A DNA stretch of 64,000 nucleotides from Leucaena leucocephala. Its lineage: Eukaryota; Streptophyta; Magnoliopsida; Fabales; Fabaceae. Both the position numbers and the translations under genes were made by a program. The DNA is taken from positions 14,617,001 to 14,681,000 of the forward strand of contig CM073562.1 in assembly GCA_037074615.1 (NCBI GenBank). The letters run 5' to 3'. The notes beneath the pieces are model-generated. The model worked only from the letters and a program-made list of their open reading frames with translations. It had not been told where the DNA came from and did no database searches. Positions 1-14,054 of the stretch are shown one piece after another. Numbering within the stretch: position 1 is the first letter of the stretch; each line of letters begins with the position of its first letter.

Positions 1-77
1 AAGAAGCACTAAGAGAAAGCATGCTGTGTGGCATTTTTCTTAGTGATTCTGAAGCTGAATTGACAATTGATGAATGA
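1..77 (+). CDS. Possible 3' end of a gene cut by the window edge
   Basis: Frame 3 is open from the left edge to a TGA at 75-77. It reads as a codon-like acidic C-terminus (…ALRESMLCGIFLSDSEAELT…) and is followed by AATAAA-type signal sequence near 95. The composition is richer in GC than the flank. Only about 24 residues are visible and I do not recognise the family. It could be a chance ORF, so this call is tentative. Confidence 0.3.
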   Translation, partial: EALRESMLCGIFLSDSEAELTIDE

Positions 78-1216
78 GCATTCTTGTGTTCTTAAATAAA
101 GAACACAGCAAAGCTTATTGTTTTCAAACCAGGACTTTACTACTATACTTGGTGCTCCCACACTCCACTCGGAGATCCATCACTTTATTTGTCACCACAA
201 TTCTTGAATTGAAAAACAAAAAAAACTAGCAATGCAATATTGGACAAGTTTGGAAGGTGACCCTCTCTACCTAACAATGTGGAGGCTTTGAACCTTTTAT
301 GTAAAAAAAAATAGTATTAGAACTAAATTCGGGTTAGCTAGTGAACCAGTGAATCATTCTTCTAACTAATTTAGTTAAGAGTTTTAGATAAATTGACTAA
401 GTTAGATTTTATACAATTTTATCTCTAATTAATGAACTTGAAATGAGGTTATTTTAAGTAAAAAAGGGGAAAACAAAATTAATAGTTTTCCATATTTGTG
501 GTTTAGTAACTCTGTTAGATTAAATTATGTACTATTTATACATGAATATTCTATTTACTCGTAGATTAATATATTTTTATTTAAATATTATTATTTAATT
601 TTTAGGGCTATATATATGAATGTTTTATATAGTTTAATTAAATTATATTATTTTAATCATGATAGGATTGATCATGAGTTAACTTTAATTGAATCACTAA
701 CATTTAAACTACTATACTGATTGGTCTAGTTTTTCAATACTATCACCTCATGAATATTTTTTTTGGTAGAAATCTGGCAATATTCCTTGGTCGATAGTTT
801 TAAGACTAAATCTCTCAAGGGGTAGAGATTACTGAAATAGTTTTTGTGTTTTCCAATAAAATTTTTTTCTATGCATATGGTCTGATTCAATCTAAGATAT
901 AATGTTTAAAGAACTCAACCTGTGAGTAATATTTTAATTAAATAAGATCATATTATTAGATTATAAGTATCACCATTAAAAATTGATTAATTATTAGTTT
1001 CCTACGGTCATATATATCTTTAGAAAAATGATTTCTTGTAGTGATTGGTTAGCTTGATATGCCCCTCAAATGAATGATGATATTATTGTGTTTGAGAGTA
1101 CTCCTTTGTGTACATATCTTCTTGAAGCTGACATGAGTGAGGAGCATAATGCTCTGGCTTAGACCTTTCTTTCTTTCTCCTTATCATTTTTGTTATATAT
1201 TTCCTTGTTATTTTTG

Positions 1217-1218
<2 letters not shown>

Positions 1219-1252
<34 letters not shown>
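1219..1252. repeat. (AT)n microsatellite
   Basis: Uninterrupted AT dinucleotide tract of about 17 units in intergenic DNA. Similar tracts lie at about 1756-1784 and 5341-5360. Confidence 0.9.
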
Positions 1253-1254
<2 letters not shown>

Positions 1255-1751
1255 TTATTTTTTTTTCATAATCCTTTGATCACTTGGAGTAGTGTTTGGC
1301 ACTTTTTTTTATTATATTACCAGATATCAAAGTATCCGACTAATTCAAGTTGAAATTTTACAACTAGAATACCTGCCTCTCTTTACATTATTTTTTTTAA
1401 TTAGATGAGATTAGAACCTTAATTCTCTCACTTTATAGTCTAACTATCGATAACTAGTCCAAATACTCTTGGATCATATATATATATATATATCCTTGTT
1501 TGAGTTAGAAGAATATATTGGGCAAGTTTAAGAAAGTTGCAAGTTGATTGCGTACGACTTGTTATTAAAATATATTATCTAAAGTGGGATTAAGATTTTG
1601 GAGAAAGTGGTGTGAGATATAAGTGATGACTATGAAGCCAATGAGATTGACACAAAAATAAATGTAATCAACTTCAGAAAGGAACAAGAGATATTAAAAA
1701 TGTTTGAATATCACGATTCATAATAACAAGATCCTCTCAAATCATTAATGG

Positions 1752-1786
<35 letters not shown>

Positions 1787-2852
1787 CATACAGCTTTGTT
1801 TCTTTTCCAGCTCTTTTCTTTTACATAAATGACAAAACTTAAGTTGTTTATACCTATTTGGTCATATTTATTTACAAGTATACATAGGTATTATAATAAT
1901 TAATAATAACAAAATAACAAATACCCATAAAAATTATAAATACTAACTTACATTATAAGAGCTTGTACAAAAATTTATAAATGTTTATATAGATAAATTT
2001 ATAAGTGTATATATGTATTTTAACAATTAATAATAAAAAAATAAATTACCTTCTTCTTATGGAGACATGATTTTTCATAAATTATTTTTAAAAAAATAAA
2101 CAAAAGTTTGATATAAATATTTAATGTGAACATGATTCATTGCATGCATATTCAAATAATCTTTTCTCCTAATTCTTACATTCAATCAAATTGACTTTCT
2201 AATTAAACCCAACACATAATGTATGATCAATTAATAATATTATGACATATTTTAAAACTATATATATATTTATTTAGAAATATAAGCAAGTGATTAAATC
2301 ACAGGGTCTGGGATTAAATTTAAACTATAAATTAGCTTGAATATAAAAAGTAACAATAGAAGAGGTTCAATTTACAACTTTCTCATGCCTTCCCATTTGG
2401 TTCAGGGCCAGATCTTATCTCCTCACTTTTTCTTTTATTTTTTCTTTATTATGACTCTTTTTTTTATTTTTTAGTCTCTTTAATGAAATAATAATAATAT
2501 GTTCTTCATGCCAGCCAAAAAATATCCCAACTCAAAGAGAAACGTGGAGTACGCCCAACTAGTTTAAGACAATCTTTGGAGACGTAGTGGAATCCAACAT
2601 TCACAACACAAGAAAAGATGTGTATGATTGAGATTGGATATATACATTGCATACACCTTCCTTCCTTTCTTTATTTTTTTCTTGTGTTTTATTTTTTATT
2701 AATTAAATATTGGATTAATAGTCATTTTTTGCTTCTAAACTATTTGCTAAAGAGCTATAGGTATTTGAAATGGGTTTTAGGGGCTCAATGTCAACCCAAA
2801 TGGACGTGTACCACGTTACATCATTTATATTCTTTGAGAGTTTAGAGAGATA

Positions 2853-3003
2853 TTATAATTTTTAGATGTTTAAGTTTATATCTGAGGGTAATAAATAGAT
2901 CATCCTATCCGATATTAGTATCGCCTAAAAGAAAGAAAGATTTCACTATACCCTTCGATTGTGAGTGAACTTAACCTCTGTTTAAAAAATTCATTACTCA
3001 ACC
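2853..3003 (+). repeat. Dispersed repeat, copy 1
   Basis: This stretch aligns over about 130 bp with 35190-35345. Shared blocks include 'ggtaataaatag/ggtaatagatag', 'cgatattagtatcg/cgatattgatatcg' and 'gattgtgagtgaa/gatcgtgagcgaa'. The similarity is imperfect but colinear, as expected for two old copies of a transposon segment. The family is not identified. Confidence 0.5.
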
Positions 3004-5753
3004 AAAAAAACAATGATACTGCATTGGCATGATGTTGCTTTCTTATTTGAATTAAAGGTTACTTTTGTCCTTTAAATTATTTCTAAGTTCAATATCATTT
3101 TAAAAGTGTTAAAAAAAGAGTAATCTTATTATGAAGTTATATATAATTTTTTTAAAAAAATACAATAAATTAGTAACAATTTCAGTTCTTATATTATATA
3201 TTATCATTACATGCTGATAATTTATAAGATTTTTTAGTAATTAAATTGCTTACATCAACTTTTTCTTAGGCAAACAATCCTACACCGTTTACATAAATAT
3301 ATTGAATAAAAAAAATCTAGAAAAGTGGAGTAGGATCAAGAAGGTTAGTTTTCCGAAACGTGGAAGGCAACACGAAGAACAATCACACAAAAATTCATGA
3401 TTGCTTAAAATAATTAAATTCATCAAAACAAACACGCGCTTTCAAGTTTGAAATAAACGAGGAACGTGAAAAAACGATTAAACATACACCTTGTATCCTT
3501 AATCCCCTCTATTACGCCTTCAAACCCACTACCACATTAATTATCCATTCATTGCTTATCACCCACATTAATTAATTACTTAATTAATTAATTAATAATC
3601 ACATGGTGTTCTTTAATTGGCAAGTATATGGTGAGAATTTCCAGACAATCACCATCAATATTGCATAACCTCCATTTTTGTGCAACATGGTGAATGAACA
3701 GAGTTATTCCCCGTTTGTCTGTTTAGTAATAAAGAAATTATTTAATACTCTTCCCATCTTCAATATAAAATTTAATTTATAATATAAATTATATTTTATA
3801 TTAAGTAAAAAAAATTTTAATGTGAAGAATCTGTGTGTATGGGACTTATAATTCTGTGGACAAAGAGGAAGATGATGTGTGCAAGTTTATTATAATTAAG
3901 TGGAACATGGGACCCCTAACCAAACTTGACCACCTTTTATATGTCACATGGAGAGCCATTTGTGTGGCATATAATTATATACTCCTATTGTTCTAAACAA
4001 TTAATTTATAAATATAACAAAAATTAGTTAAATTATAAAATAATATGTATTAGTTTTTTCTAAAATATTTTTTATTAATTTATAAAGAAACTATTTATTT
4101 GATAGAAAATCTAGAGAGTTCAGAAAATAAATTATAAATTTAAAAGATAAAATAAATTAAAATTTTATATTTATATATTTATGACTAAAATAAATATTTT
4201 ATTAACACTTATATTTAGAATCGGGTAAAGTATAATACTTTATTTAATCATTAATAAAAGAGTTAATTATTTTTTAAAATAAATTAAAAAAATAAATAAA
4301 TTATTTAATTATAACTAAGACATATTTCAATGGAGAGAAAGAGAGAGAAGAATAGGGGAAAGAATACAGGAAATTTATTTTTTTAAAAAAATGGGTAAGC
4401 GAATATAACCGTATATATTGCTTGAATATAATTCAGTTGGCAAGTGAGCAATAATAAGTGTAGTTTGTTCAACTTCCATCATTCATTTCATCGAACCACT
4501 TTGCTTTTCTTCCTAGTATGCGCACCAAAACAGAACCACATTCATTAATTACGTCACTTCCCCACTTGTGTCTATTTTCTATATTATATGGAAAGGCTAG
4601 GATTTAATCACCACAAATCAAACCCCCCCCATTATTATTGTCTTTTATTTTAATTATAAAATATTTAAGTATTTCTCAATTAACATATATTTTTTATATA
4701 ACTATTTAATTAGGTTATATTTAAGTATTGTTACACTCAACTAAAAATAACTTTCTTAAATATATTTTTTATATTCACACGAATTCAAATTTAATACGTT
4801 ATGTTTAAAAAGTTAAAACCTTTTTTACTTGAATCAACAACTATTAATCTCACTTAACATATATTAATTAGATTCAATTTATTCTATTTTTTGAGGTTTT
4901 AAAAAGTAAATTTGCTTATAAAGTCAATCACAATGATAAATTTTATTAATAAACAATTTATAAATATGCTGTAAACTTAAAGTAAAAACATGCACTAAAT
5001 CTTAGGAAGCCAACTTATCTAAAATTATTTATAAAAAAAAAATTGTTTGTCAATAAACTTATATCTTTCTCTGTTGGCTTATCATCCTAAAATAAGGCAA
5101 AAATCATCTTTAAATTTAATATTTAAAGTACTTCTCGCACTAATGAAGAATATTTTTTTAAAAAAAATACTGAATTTTGATACAATGAAGATCATAATTA
5201 TTGAAAACGGATCAAATATATATATATTTGATATCGAAAAAGTTTAAATTATTGATTGAAATTAATTAAAATCATAAACAGATCGTAAATTATCGAAAAA
5301 TCATCATCTTTCTATTCAATTAGAAATTAATTTTAAGCATCATATATATATATATATATGATATAATGGTGAAAGTAAAGGTGAGCAATGCGTCGCATGA
5401 CAATGGAAAACGTGGCAATGATTGTGAATTCAAGGTTGACAAGAAAGTTTGGGTTACAAATATTAAAAAAAAAAAGATGCCACGATTGCTTGATTATTTT
5501 TTGAAATATGTAATTATATTATAACATAAGAAGCATTATTATTAATCTCAGCTTTATTTCCCATTTCAATGCCACAAGTCATACATAAAGTTAAGATCAA
5601 ATCTGCGCTATGAGAATTAAATTTCTCCAATACTTGTTCATTTTTATCCTAAACGTGTCTCCATGTAAGTTGTTAGACTTTTTGTCTTGCTCAACTCAAA
5701 TAATCAAATATCAATCACAAACAACATAAAATAAAATAGAAAACTTTTTGTTT

Positions 5754-5899
5754 AGATAAAGGGGGAAAATGTGAGGAAAATAAGAGGAGAGAATACTAGG
5801 AAAATTTTTTATAAAAACAGTATAAAAAATCATTATTTTTGGAAAATTTCCCTCTTAATATTCTTTCCTCTCTAATTTTCTTTTTATCCAAACATAAGG
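5754..5899. mobile_element. Short fold-back MITE, family B copy 1
   Basis: About 146 bp whose two ends are inverted repeats. The left end reads ttgtttagataaagggggaa. The right end, reverse complemented, reads tgtttggataaaaagaaaat. The arms continue inward with matching AGGAAA / GGAAAATTT blocks. A second copy lies at 48474-48632. No coding capacity. The superfamily is not assigned, because no clear target duplication could be fixed. Confidence 0.6.
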
Positions 5900-6735
5900 T
5901 AACGTAAGGTAAAAAGATGGGAACAACATAATGCAGGAAGACTAATGTCTATGGAAAAAGAAGCATGCTAGTGTAGTGTTCAGGAGAATCAAGAACAAGG
6001 AGGAAGTGGCGTTCGGCTAAAAGCCTAAAATTTTTCAACATATCTTACTGCAGACAACAATTATCTCATTGGGTGGAGTAGCTTTTGGTTTTAAAATAAT
6101 TAAGAAAATCAAACAAATCATTAATCATATCAAGGCACATCATATTAGTTTAGTTTAATTTATCCAACTTTATTGTAAACCAAGCATCTAATAAGGTTGG
6201 AATCTTTAATAATACCACAGAATAAAGATCATGATTCCCCGTCGGACATCCAAAACGAGAAAGCCCCAATCTTTAGAAAACCCTAAATCTAAATAAGGCT
6301 ATGTGACCCCATAAAATCTACAAAGATGCCACTGTAAGAGATAATTCGGTACCAGCTTTAGGACTCGGAATCAAAACAGGCATATCATTCATCCCAGGGG
6401 CTACTACCTAATCAGAACACGACTTCACTGAAACTAAATATTACACAATGCCTATTTTAACTTTGACTAAGTAAACAAGATGGAAATGCAGGGGGAAGGG
6501 GGGAAAAGATGGTGAAGAGATCAGTGAGCTGGATCAAATTATGGAATAAATTACAATTTACTCCAATGTTGAGCACAAATCTATAGTAATAGCCCATACC
6601 TGGATATGCAGGCCACACATAAAACCACTTGCGGTTCCCCACTTCAAGGCTATTATTACTAAGAAGTGCTCAATTTTTACAAGTTTAGCCATTCGCATAC
6701 CAACCTCCTTCGTTTGCACACTCACCAATGCTTCT
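5900..6735. other. Intergenic DNA and probable 3' UTR of CUL1
   Basis: The part next to 6736 (roughly 6250-6735) is less AT-rich than the flank and probably is the 3' UTR of CUL1, which is transcribed leftwards. The transcript end is not determinable here. The minus-strand ORF 6457-6642 shows no family resemblance. Confidence 0.5.
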
Positions 6736-9700
6736 TCAAGCCAAGTACTTGAACAAATTGGGATTATCTTTGTCTCTTTCCAAGTAGTCGCGAGAGATCA
6801 AGTCTTCGATCCTTTTCTTAATTGCCTTGACATCGGGCTACATGAATTACATTCCAAACATGGTTTTAGATTAGGGAATAAGACAGGAAGGCAAGCAGGC
6901 AGAAGATAAAAACAAGTGGTGGTGGAATATAGACCTTGAACATGCGCCCTAACTGCTCCACGCACTCCGCTACTAACTGTTGATAACCCAAAGCTTTTCG
7001 ACTCTTCATAATACGCACAATTGACGCATCGATCGCATATCTTCTATCCTTGTCAACATCATCAACTACTTTTTTCTTCTCATCTACAGGAGGAAGAGGA
7101 ATCTGCGAGATAACATGCCAAAATCTCAGTGTAGTCAGTCAAATAGAGAGAGACATATTTAACCACAATAGCTTTTAAAATATCACTACCTTAATCCTCC
7201 TCATTTTGTCAGTGAATTTTGAATTAAATTCAAAAACATCAGTAGATGATATTGTTTTTGTGCTTGGCTCCTTGTTAAGAATCTTGTACTTGGCACATGA
7301 CAAGGAGTGAAGCAGTCTAATAACATCATCATCGGTCAAGTTCAACTGAGTCACTATCTCTGAATAACTCAATTTATCTGAGGAATTAAAGAGAAGCAAA
7401 GCAGAAGCCTATTCAAAAACAAGAGGAAACACTGAATCAGCATTAAGAAACCCATACGGGAATCACTGGACACCCAAAAAAGTCAAATGAATGGGGTCAG
7501 AAACAAGTCATACTTTTATACAAAGAAGCATGTGATAAGAATATAACCTGATAGGTTGTCACAACCAGCTCCACGGGTTTTGCATCAAATTTTCCAATTA
7601 TGTTGCAGGTGCCCAAGGAGTAAATCCACGTCAACTTTCTGTGCTTCGTTTTGGTTTGATAAAACTCCTTGAAAACTTCAACGCACTTGACCTATCCAAA
7701 AATGAAGCATGAGGAAGACACATTAATTCTCAACCGAAATCAACAAAATGCTGGTTAGTATTGAGCACTTGGTGAAAAGATCCAGACATACCATTTCTGC
7801 TGGAAGGTTGAGATCAAAAGATTTGTAACTTGGCCAGAATCCAGTAGTCAGAACTGTGACTGTCAGGTCAAGCCCTGGGTCTGCAGTAGAATTATCGTTG
7901 AGATACTCTTCAAAACTAGCTTGGTTTTCCTTCGCCAGAGTCAAATCTGTAACCTGGTGGAGCGACAAGCATTTAAATAATCTCTTTAAACATCCAACCA
8001 TAGTACCAGAATGTCACATATCATTTCAGTTTATAAAGACTTTTAAGGAAACTGACCATTCCTTCCATCTTTGAAGTAAACTGCCCACCACATTGTTGCT
8101 TCAATTTTGTCAAAATACTTCTCTCATGTTCATCATTGGCACTCTTGTCAAAGAGAAGCCTCCGAGCCAGCTTCTTCCTGCAGTATCACAAGAGATAGTT
8201 TCTGAGTAGCCTTACAATGCATTCACGACAATCGCATTTGTTAATATGCTAAAAATTTGATTTTGGGAAAAAATTCACATTTCATTTTGATATATCTATT
8301 ATAGTTTATTTTGGCCAGTAATATCTCTTGTTGCCGAACTAATTCACCCCATTTAAGGCCCATCAGCTTGTTAACATCTCCTTTTAAAGCAGTTTATCTC
8401 TTGAATGTTCTTCCCAGATTATTAGAGATTTAATGTTCGATACCATTCTGTTCTTATTCTTCCTATTTCTGAGTAGCAGATTTGTTGCCACCTCTACCAT
8501 ATCTATGTATTGGCAAGACAGAATGGAATATATAATTTTGGGTTTCTTCATCTCTATTACTAATAAGTGAGCAAGAGGGAACCTCTCCCATTTATCTCCA
8601 CGTTTGTACCACAAATTCCATGGCCCTTTTCTCATTGAAAAGTTTGTAAGATAAAAAAATGAGAATTATAATGATAACAATGATGATACAAATACTCCAA
8701 TTTCTCGCCATTCTCTTTATTTTATAACACTCTGTTTCTGTTATAGTTTTCCTAGCCTATTAACTATATCTATCTCACCTTTTAGGTATTTTCAATAATA
8801 AACTTCTAGCTTGTTATGCAGCAGTGTATAAGAGTGCTAACACTTGCTACTTCTAGTTCTATTTAAAATAAATAAAAAGAAACAAAATTTAGTGGCAACA
8901 CTGAATTTGATTATTGGAAATGAAACTAAAAAAGTAGCAGCAATTTTTTAGAACACAGTTGCTAATGGCTAGTGAACTTATGATAACAAATTGATTTAAT
9001 AGAGCAATGAACAGATAAAGTTAAGGAAAAATGATACAACATCACAGAAAAGCAATAATAAAACTTAATCATCAACGAAATTTTCCATTCTCCTTAAATT
9101 TACCTATAGAATTCAGCAAACATGTCTTTGTCACTAATATAGGCAAGTAGCTTGACCACCTGCAAATGGACCAGCCCAAAAAAAAAACAAAGTCAAGAAT
9201 CTAGTTTACAGAAACGTGTTGTACACTTACATTGATGCAGACCTGTTCAAGAGTTTCTTCAATTGCTTCATCACTCAATTTTTCACTTCCTCCTTTCTTA
9301 AGAATATTGTCACAAAAAGTTGCAAGCAGTTCTGCACTTGAGCTTCCAGCAACACCCTTGTTGCAGAAGACCTCAAAAGCCTCCTTATGTGCCTACAAGA
9401 TTGAAACTTTCCAGTCATATGACTATAATCACCCCGCATGACAATTTCAGAGTCATTGTCTGATCAAAAACCTTATGGAAAAGTGTATGATTCTGAAAAC
9501 AGTCATTCACATATGCTAGGTACTTGTCATGCAGCTCAATCACCTTCCGAACAAAAACCTGAAGGGAGAAACCAATTTCAGTTCCCTCTCTTGGAAAAAT
9601 TGCCGTGTCTTGTAACTAAGAAGTTTCAGCTATTACCTGTTCCTGCATACCTACGACATCCCTTTTCTCTGCCTGTAGGAATATTAATTAGAAAGATAAA

Positions 9701-12700
9701 AATAGGAAGATTAGGAGTAAAAATAAGTTGCTTCAGAAGCCATCATTTTGCACAACATTTCCAGAAATACAAAACAGAGTTTGAAGCTATTGGTTGCCTA
9801 AAATGTGGGTAAGTGGCCTTTATAGAACTTAATGATACAAGCACTTCACTGGAATAAATTAACGGCATAGATCTAAAGCAAAAGCAATTGAAGAAGTGCA
9901 GTTTGACTTAAACCAAAAGAAATTATTATTTAAACTGTAGGTAGAATTTCAGTATTAGTAACACTATTACTTGTACCTTATAACGTTTGATTGATATCAT
10001 AAATATGCTTGTGAAACATTTTGCAACCACAAATATTTGTTTTCTTTTTTTGCCTGAAATAGTACATCATGGCATGATAATTCTAACTCGGTAATCATAG
10101 AGCAAAGGAGTCAATTTTAGTTTTCGGAGATCCATCCATAACTGATAATTAAAGATCAATTTCAGAAAATAATTATTCACGTGTGTACAAGTGCGCACCT
10201 AGAGAAAATCATGAACTCATTTACAACTTATCTAAGATTTATAAACATGATTAAGTACCTCAGTTCAGTGGGGTATAAATGAACTATTTTGGGTATTTTA
10301 TTCAGCTATTCATGTTGCAGGCCTGTGCATATTTTATGTTTTGTTTCTTTATCAATTTAGTCATATCTTACAACATGATTTGAATTGATTCTTCATTTGG
10401 GAAACCTTCCAAAAGCATGATACATACACAATTGGACAACGATTAGTTCTAACATGGAAGGAAATGTATGCCCAAGTAGAAGTTCACATTTACTCTTCTA
10501 GTCCTATTTATAGGGCAGAGAGAGAAAACTTTCATATGAATATACCATTTTAATATTCATTTATTTATGTTGACTTTGTTTCTAGTGGGTGTAATGGATA
10601 TTAAATAGGGATAAGGTTAGAAAGTTATTGAATTTTATGGCATAATTAATGAAGTTTAAGGTTTTCCTTAGTTTGTTTGAAACATGCTGGAAGTAACTTA
10701 TAAATAGAATCAAAAGAATAATAATATCAAAATATAAATGAATAACCAGTTGACCAGATAACTGATTGGGAACAAACCTTTTTGTTACTAGCTGCATCTT
10801 CAGCCTGCTTCACCAACGCCATTCCTTCAGTAGTGACATGCTACAACATGGAAGGAAAGAGAACATCATTTAACCAAACCAACATGATCACACTATTTAT
10901 CAGCATGCAGAACTGGGAGGAAAAGAAGAAAGATGAGCTCAACAGTATCAACCTGCTTAAATATACCAGAAACGGGATCTAACCCCTTAGGAATTTTAGA
11001 GAAGAGCCTGAACATCCGTGATAAGTCTTCAATCTAAACATTTAAAGGAAAAGTTAAATATATTACACCATGGCAGGCTTTAAATAATTGTAGGAATCAT
11101 AAGTAAAAAGAGCATATCAAATACCTTGTCATCTCTAAGTAAAGCGTGACATCCAGAGTGCTCTTTTTCAAGTAGTTGGGTCGCATACACGGTTAACAGT
11201 TCATGTTGAACTTTCTAGAAGTAATTTTCCCCAAGAACAACAAAAAATCAAAGTTGTTAAGAAACTGAGATTGAACCACAAAATTTAACCATAGTCTATG
11301 ACAATTTTTTTTTTTAAAGTTGCCTAGCAAGATATGACCCATTCAACATAGTAGGAGACCAGATAGTTACAAACCTCGAGTAACCTTGGCTCGCTACTAG
11401 AATGCAAGTAATGAGCAACCCTATCTTTTTCACGCCTTAAGCACTCCTCAGCCTGTAAGCACCAGAGCAAATAATATACAGTAATTCAAATGAAGTAAAC
11501 AAGTTATAGTAAGCACAACAGAGAAAACATACCTTGAGCATATAATCAGGACAAGAATCTTCAAGTATCCAGTTGGAAGCCTTTCGAGAATAATAAGCGG
11601 AGGTGTCTTTGAGCATGTCAGCTTCAAAATCAATCTCGTAGCAATACATTTGCCCCATTCCAATTTCAACAAATATATCCAACACATTCTTCAATAAAGC
11701 TCGATCAATTTGTTCTCCCTCCCGTTCTTGATCAATCTTTAAACGAAAAATTTGATTAATTTGTTTAAGTTTGCAATTACTTACCGAAAATGCCACTAAA
11801 TCAAGCAGAAAAACTTACAAGAGATATAACAGCATCCCTCACTTTACCATTTAGTTCCTTGTATACCTGTACATAGAGAAGAGCATAAAATTGATTTGCA
11901 ATAAAACTACCTTCAATACTAGCACTACAAAGTTTGTCCCAAAAGAAAGAATAGCATGAGCCTGCAGAAGGTTCAGCTGTTACATTACCAAATCCCGGAA
12001 GCAACTCAATCCAACTTCATTAAGAGGTGAAAGCGATCTCCGAGCAATAAAGTAGCGATCCAAATAGTGAAAGAAGCGAGAGAGCCACCTAACCATAATC
12101 TTATGGTTTGCCCACCTTCTCACGAGCTCTCTCAACATGAATTCATCATGCTTCTCTCTCAAAGACGGTAACACCTAAATAAAACAAAAATTATTGTATT
12201 TTATTACAAGAAATGTTTGGAAAGAAAATAGAAGCAACTGTCAAATACAAAAAATGAATATAATTTAAAAAGGACAGTCCTATTTTGTCTTGTTATCTGT
12301 TCTTTCTCCAAGACCATGGAAAATCATGCTTTTCATTCTTAACAGTTTCAGAAAGTTCACATGGATCTCTAAAATTTCTTCATTTTGTTCCTGACAGTAC
12401 AACATGGATATAACATCAACTGCCACTTGCATTTCCTCAAGTGAAATATCTCCCACTGTAGACTTTATTAAAAGTTTACTCAATATGTGGAGCACATGCA
12501 AAAATCAAATATATACTGTTATTACTTCATAAATGAATGATATATTGTTATTCTTCTATACAACGAGGATCATTTACTACTTTGCAAATTAGGTCTTCAT
12601 AGTAAATATGAAAATGGTCAGCCAGTAGTTCTTTTGTGATGTTTTATTACAACATTTAAAATTGCTGATTATGGAATAAGTTGAATCTTCCAATTTAAAG

Positions 12701-13498
12701 ATTCAGTTCCAAGAACGCCATTCTGTCACCTACTAAATATACTTTCCCTCACCTTTTCCTTTCCTCAAATCCATTTTTCATGTACAAAACGCCCTACTAA
12801 TGGTTGATGAATAAGGTTTCCCTCATAATATTTAAGAGGCAATCACAATTAAACACAATCATACTTATAAAAGCATGCACAGATCTGCTAAGAGGTTCAT
12901 ACAATGATACAGCAGTAGTTTAGCAACTTTCAAATTCATTCGGGGCAGTTATAGCAAGTGTTACAGCCAACATGTGCTATCATAACGTGTGAAATTACAA
13001 AACAGGAATGACATTCAAAATCTGACGACTGATACATGTACAGCCTTCTAGTCTATCTAACCAATATCAGCACTTCCTACCCCTTTCAAGCACATTTCAA
13101 GAAGATATCCAGATATAAGTGTTACTCACCGTTGATAGAATGTATTCTTCAAACGATTCCCTGTACTTGTCATATAGTTGTTGGGAATAATCATGAGGAG
13201 GCTTTTGAGTGCACATATTGTAGATAGTCCTGCAACACGATTTAAGGAAATGCAGTGCCTAACGAAAATATGCAATCAATTCTAGCAAAAAATTATCAAA
13301 CAAATAAGAATTTTATAGACTAAGCATGTGAACAATGAAACAGCTCAGAGACGGATACGTATACAGCATCATATAGTCCTCGGAGCTAAACTGAGGCTCG
13401 GGCAACCCTTCAAGAATATTCTTCAGCTTTGTGATGCCCTTCTGCATAAAATCCCATCCTTGTTCTAGGTCGATCGTCTTGCGCTCACTCATCGACAT
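6736..13498 (-). CDS. CUL1: Cullin-1, SCF ubiquitin-ligase scaffold
   Basis: The 19 coding exons are 13498-13359, 13229-13130, 12174-11989, 11866-11819, 11736-11533, 11452-11375, 11214-11125, 11033-10953, 10840-10778, 9672-9637, 9558-9472, 9392-9243, 9159-9104, 8177-8057, 7953-7792, 7691-7548, 7408-7190, 7102-6935 and 6837-6736. They sum to 2235 nt, giving 744 aa, close to Arabidopsis CUL1. All introns are GT-AG. The N-terminus (ERKTIDLEQGWDFMQKGI) and cullin repeats that bind SKP1/F-box adaptors are present. So are the cullin-homology region (LTVTVLTTGFWPSY), the RBX1-binding part and the C-terminal winged-helix segment with the neddylation motif IVRIMKSRK (about K688), ending in YLA. By family knowledge it scaffolds SCF E3 ligases in the nucleus and cytosol for auxin, jasmonate and cell-cycle signalling. 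The start is Met1, with a second Met two codons later. No defects were seen. Confidence 0.98.
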
Positions 13499-14050
13499 GT
13501 TGGCAAGCTAAATCCCAGATATCAGAACCTGCAAAACCGACCCGAAATATTTACAAATTGAAAAGGGGCAAAACTTTACCTAGAAAAGATCCAGAAAATA
13601 AGAACGAAACCATAGTAATCAGCGCACCATATAAATTTCATCCCCAAATACTCCCACCCATTGAAGAAACCACGGCCGAAAAATTCAATCTCTACCACAC
13701 CACCGTTCAATCCCCCTTCTTCTCATACAAAACATCAACAAACAAATAATGTGAACCCATCACTCACAACAGGACTCCGAAATTCAAGCAGCAGATAACA
13801 ACACAGATCAGAAGTGAGAGATCATGGAAAACCTACAAGAAAGATCATACGTACATGTACATAAAGCAGATAAATAACAACAAAAGCCCTTCCTTAACGA
13901 AGGAGAAAGCGCTAAATCGCCGATTTCTTCCCAAAAGAAACCCTAGGCTGTGGTTGGTTACGGATGTGAAGATCCACAAGGAGGAGAACAGGCTCCAATT
14001 CAGTTCCAGGCTGAAAATGAAGGATTCTGTTCGGCCTAAAACAATGTTCA
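13499..14050 (-). promoter_or_regulatory. CUL1 5' UTR with intron, and promoter-proximal region
   Basis: Directly upstream of the CUL1 ATG a splice acceptor (ttttgcag, minus strand) sits so that 13499-13528 is 5' UTR. A matching donor lies at about 13825-13830 (tag|gttttcc, minus strand), suggesting a 5' UTR intron of roughly 300 bp. A telo-box (AAACCCTA, plus strand) is at 13938-13945, typical of 5' regions of growth-related plant genes. The transcription start is inferred, not seen. Confidence 0.5.
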
Positions 14051-14054
14051 ATGC

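Larger units (their letters stand above)
78..5753. other. AT-rich intergenic region
   Basis: I see no convincing gene. The region is very AT-rich, with long A and T runs and (AT)n tracts. Short ORFs such as 2618-2845 and 5047-5247 are low-complexity and resemble no known protein. Around 770-925 and 2853-3003 there are stretches related to copies elsewhere in the window (near 45.05-45.20 kb and 35.19-35.34 kb), so at least part is old transposon debris. Confidence 0.7.
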
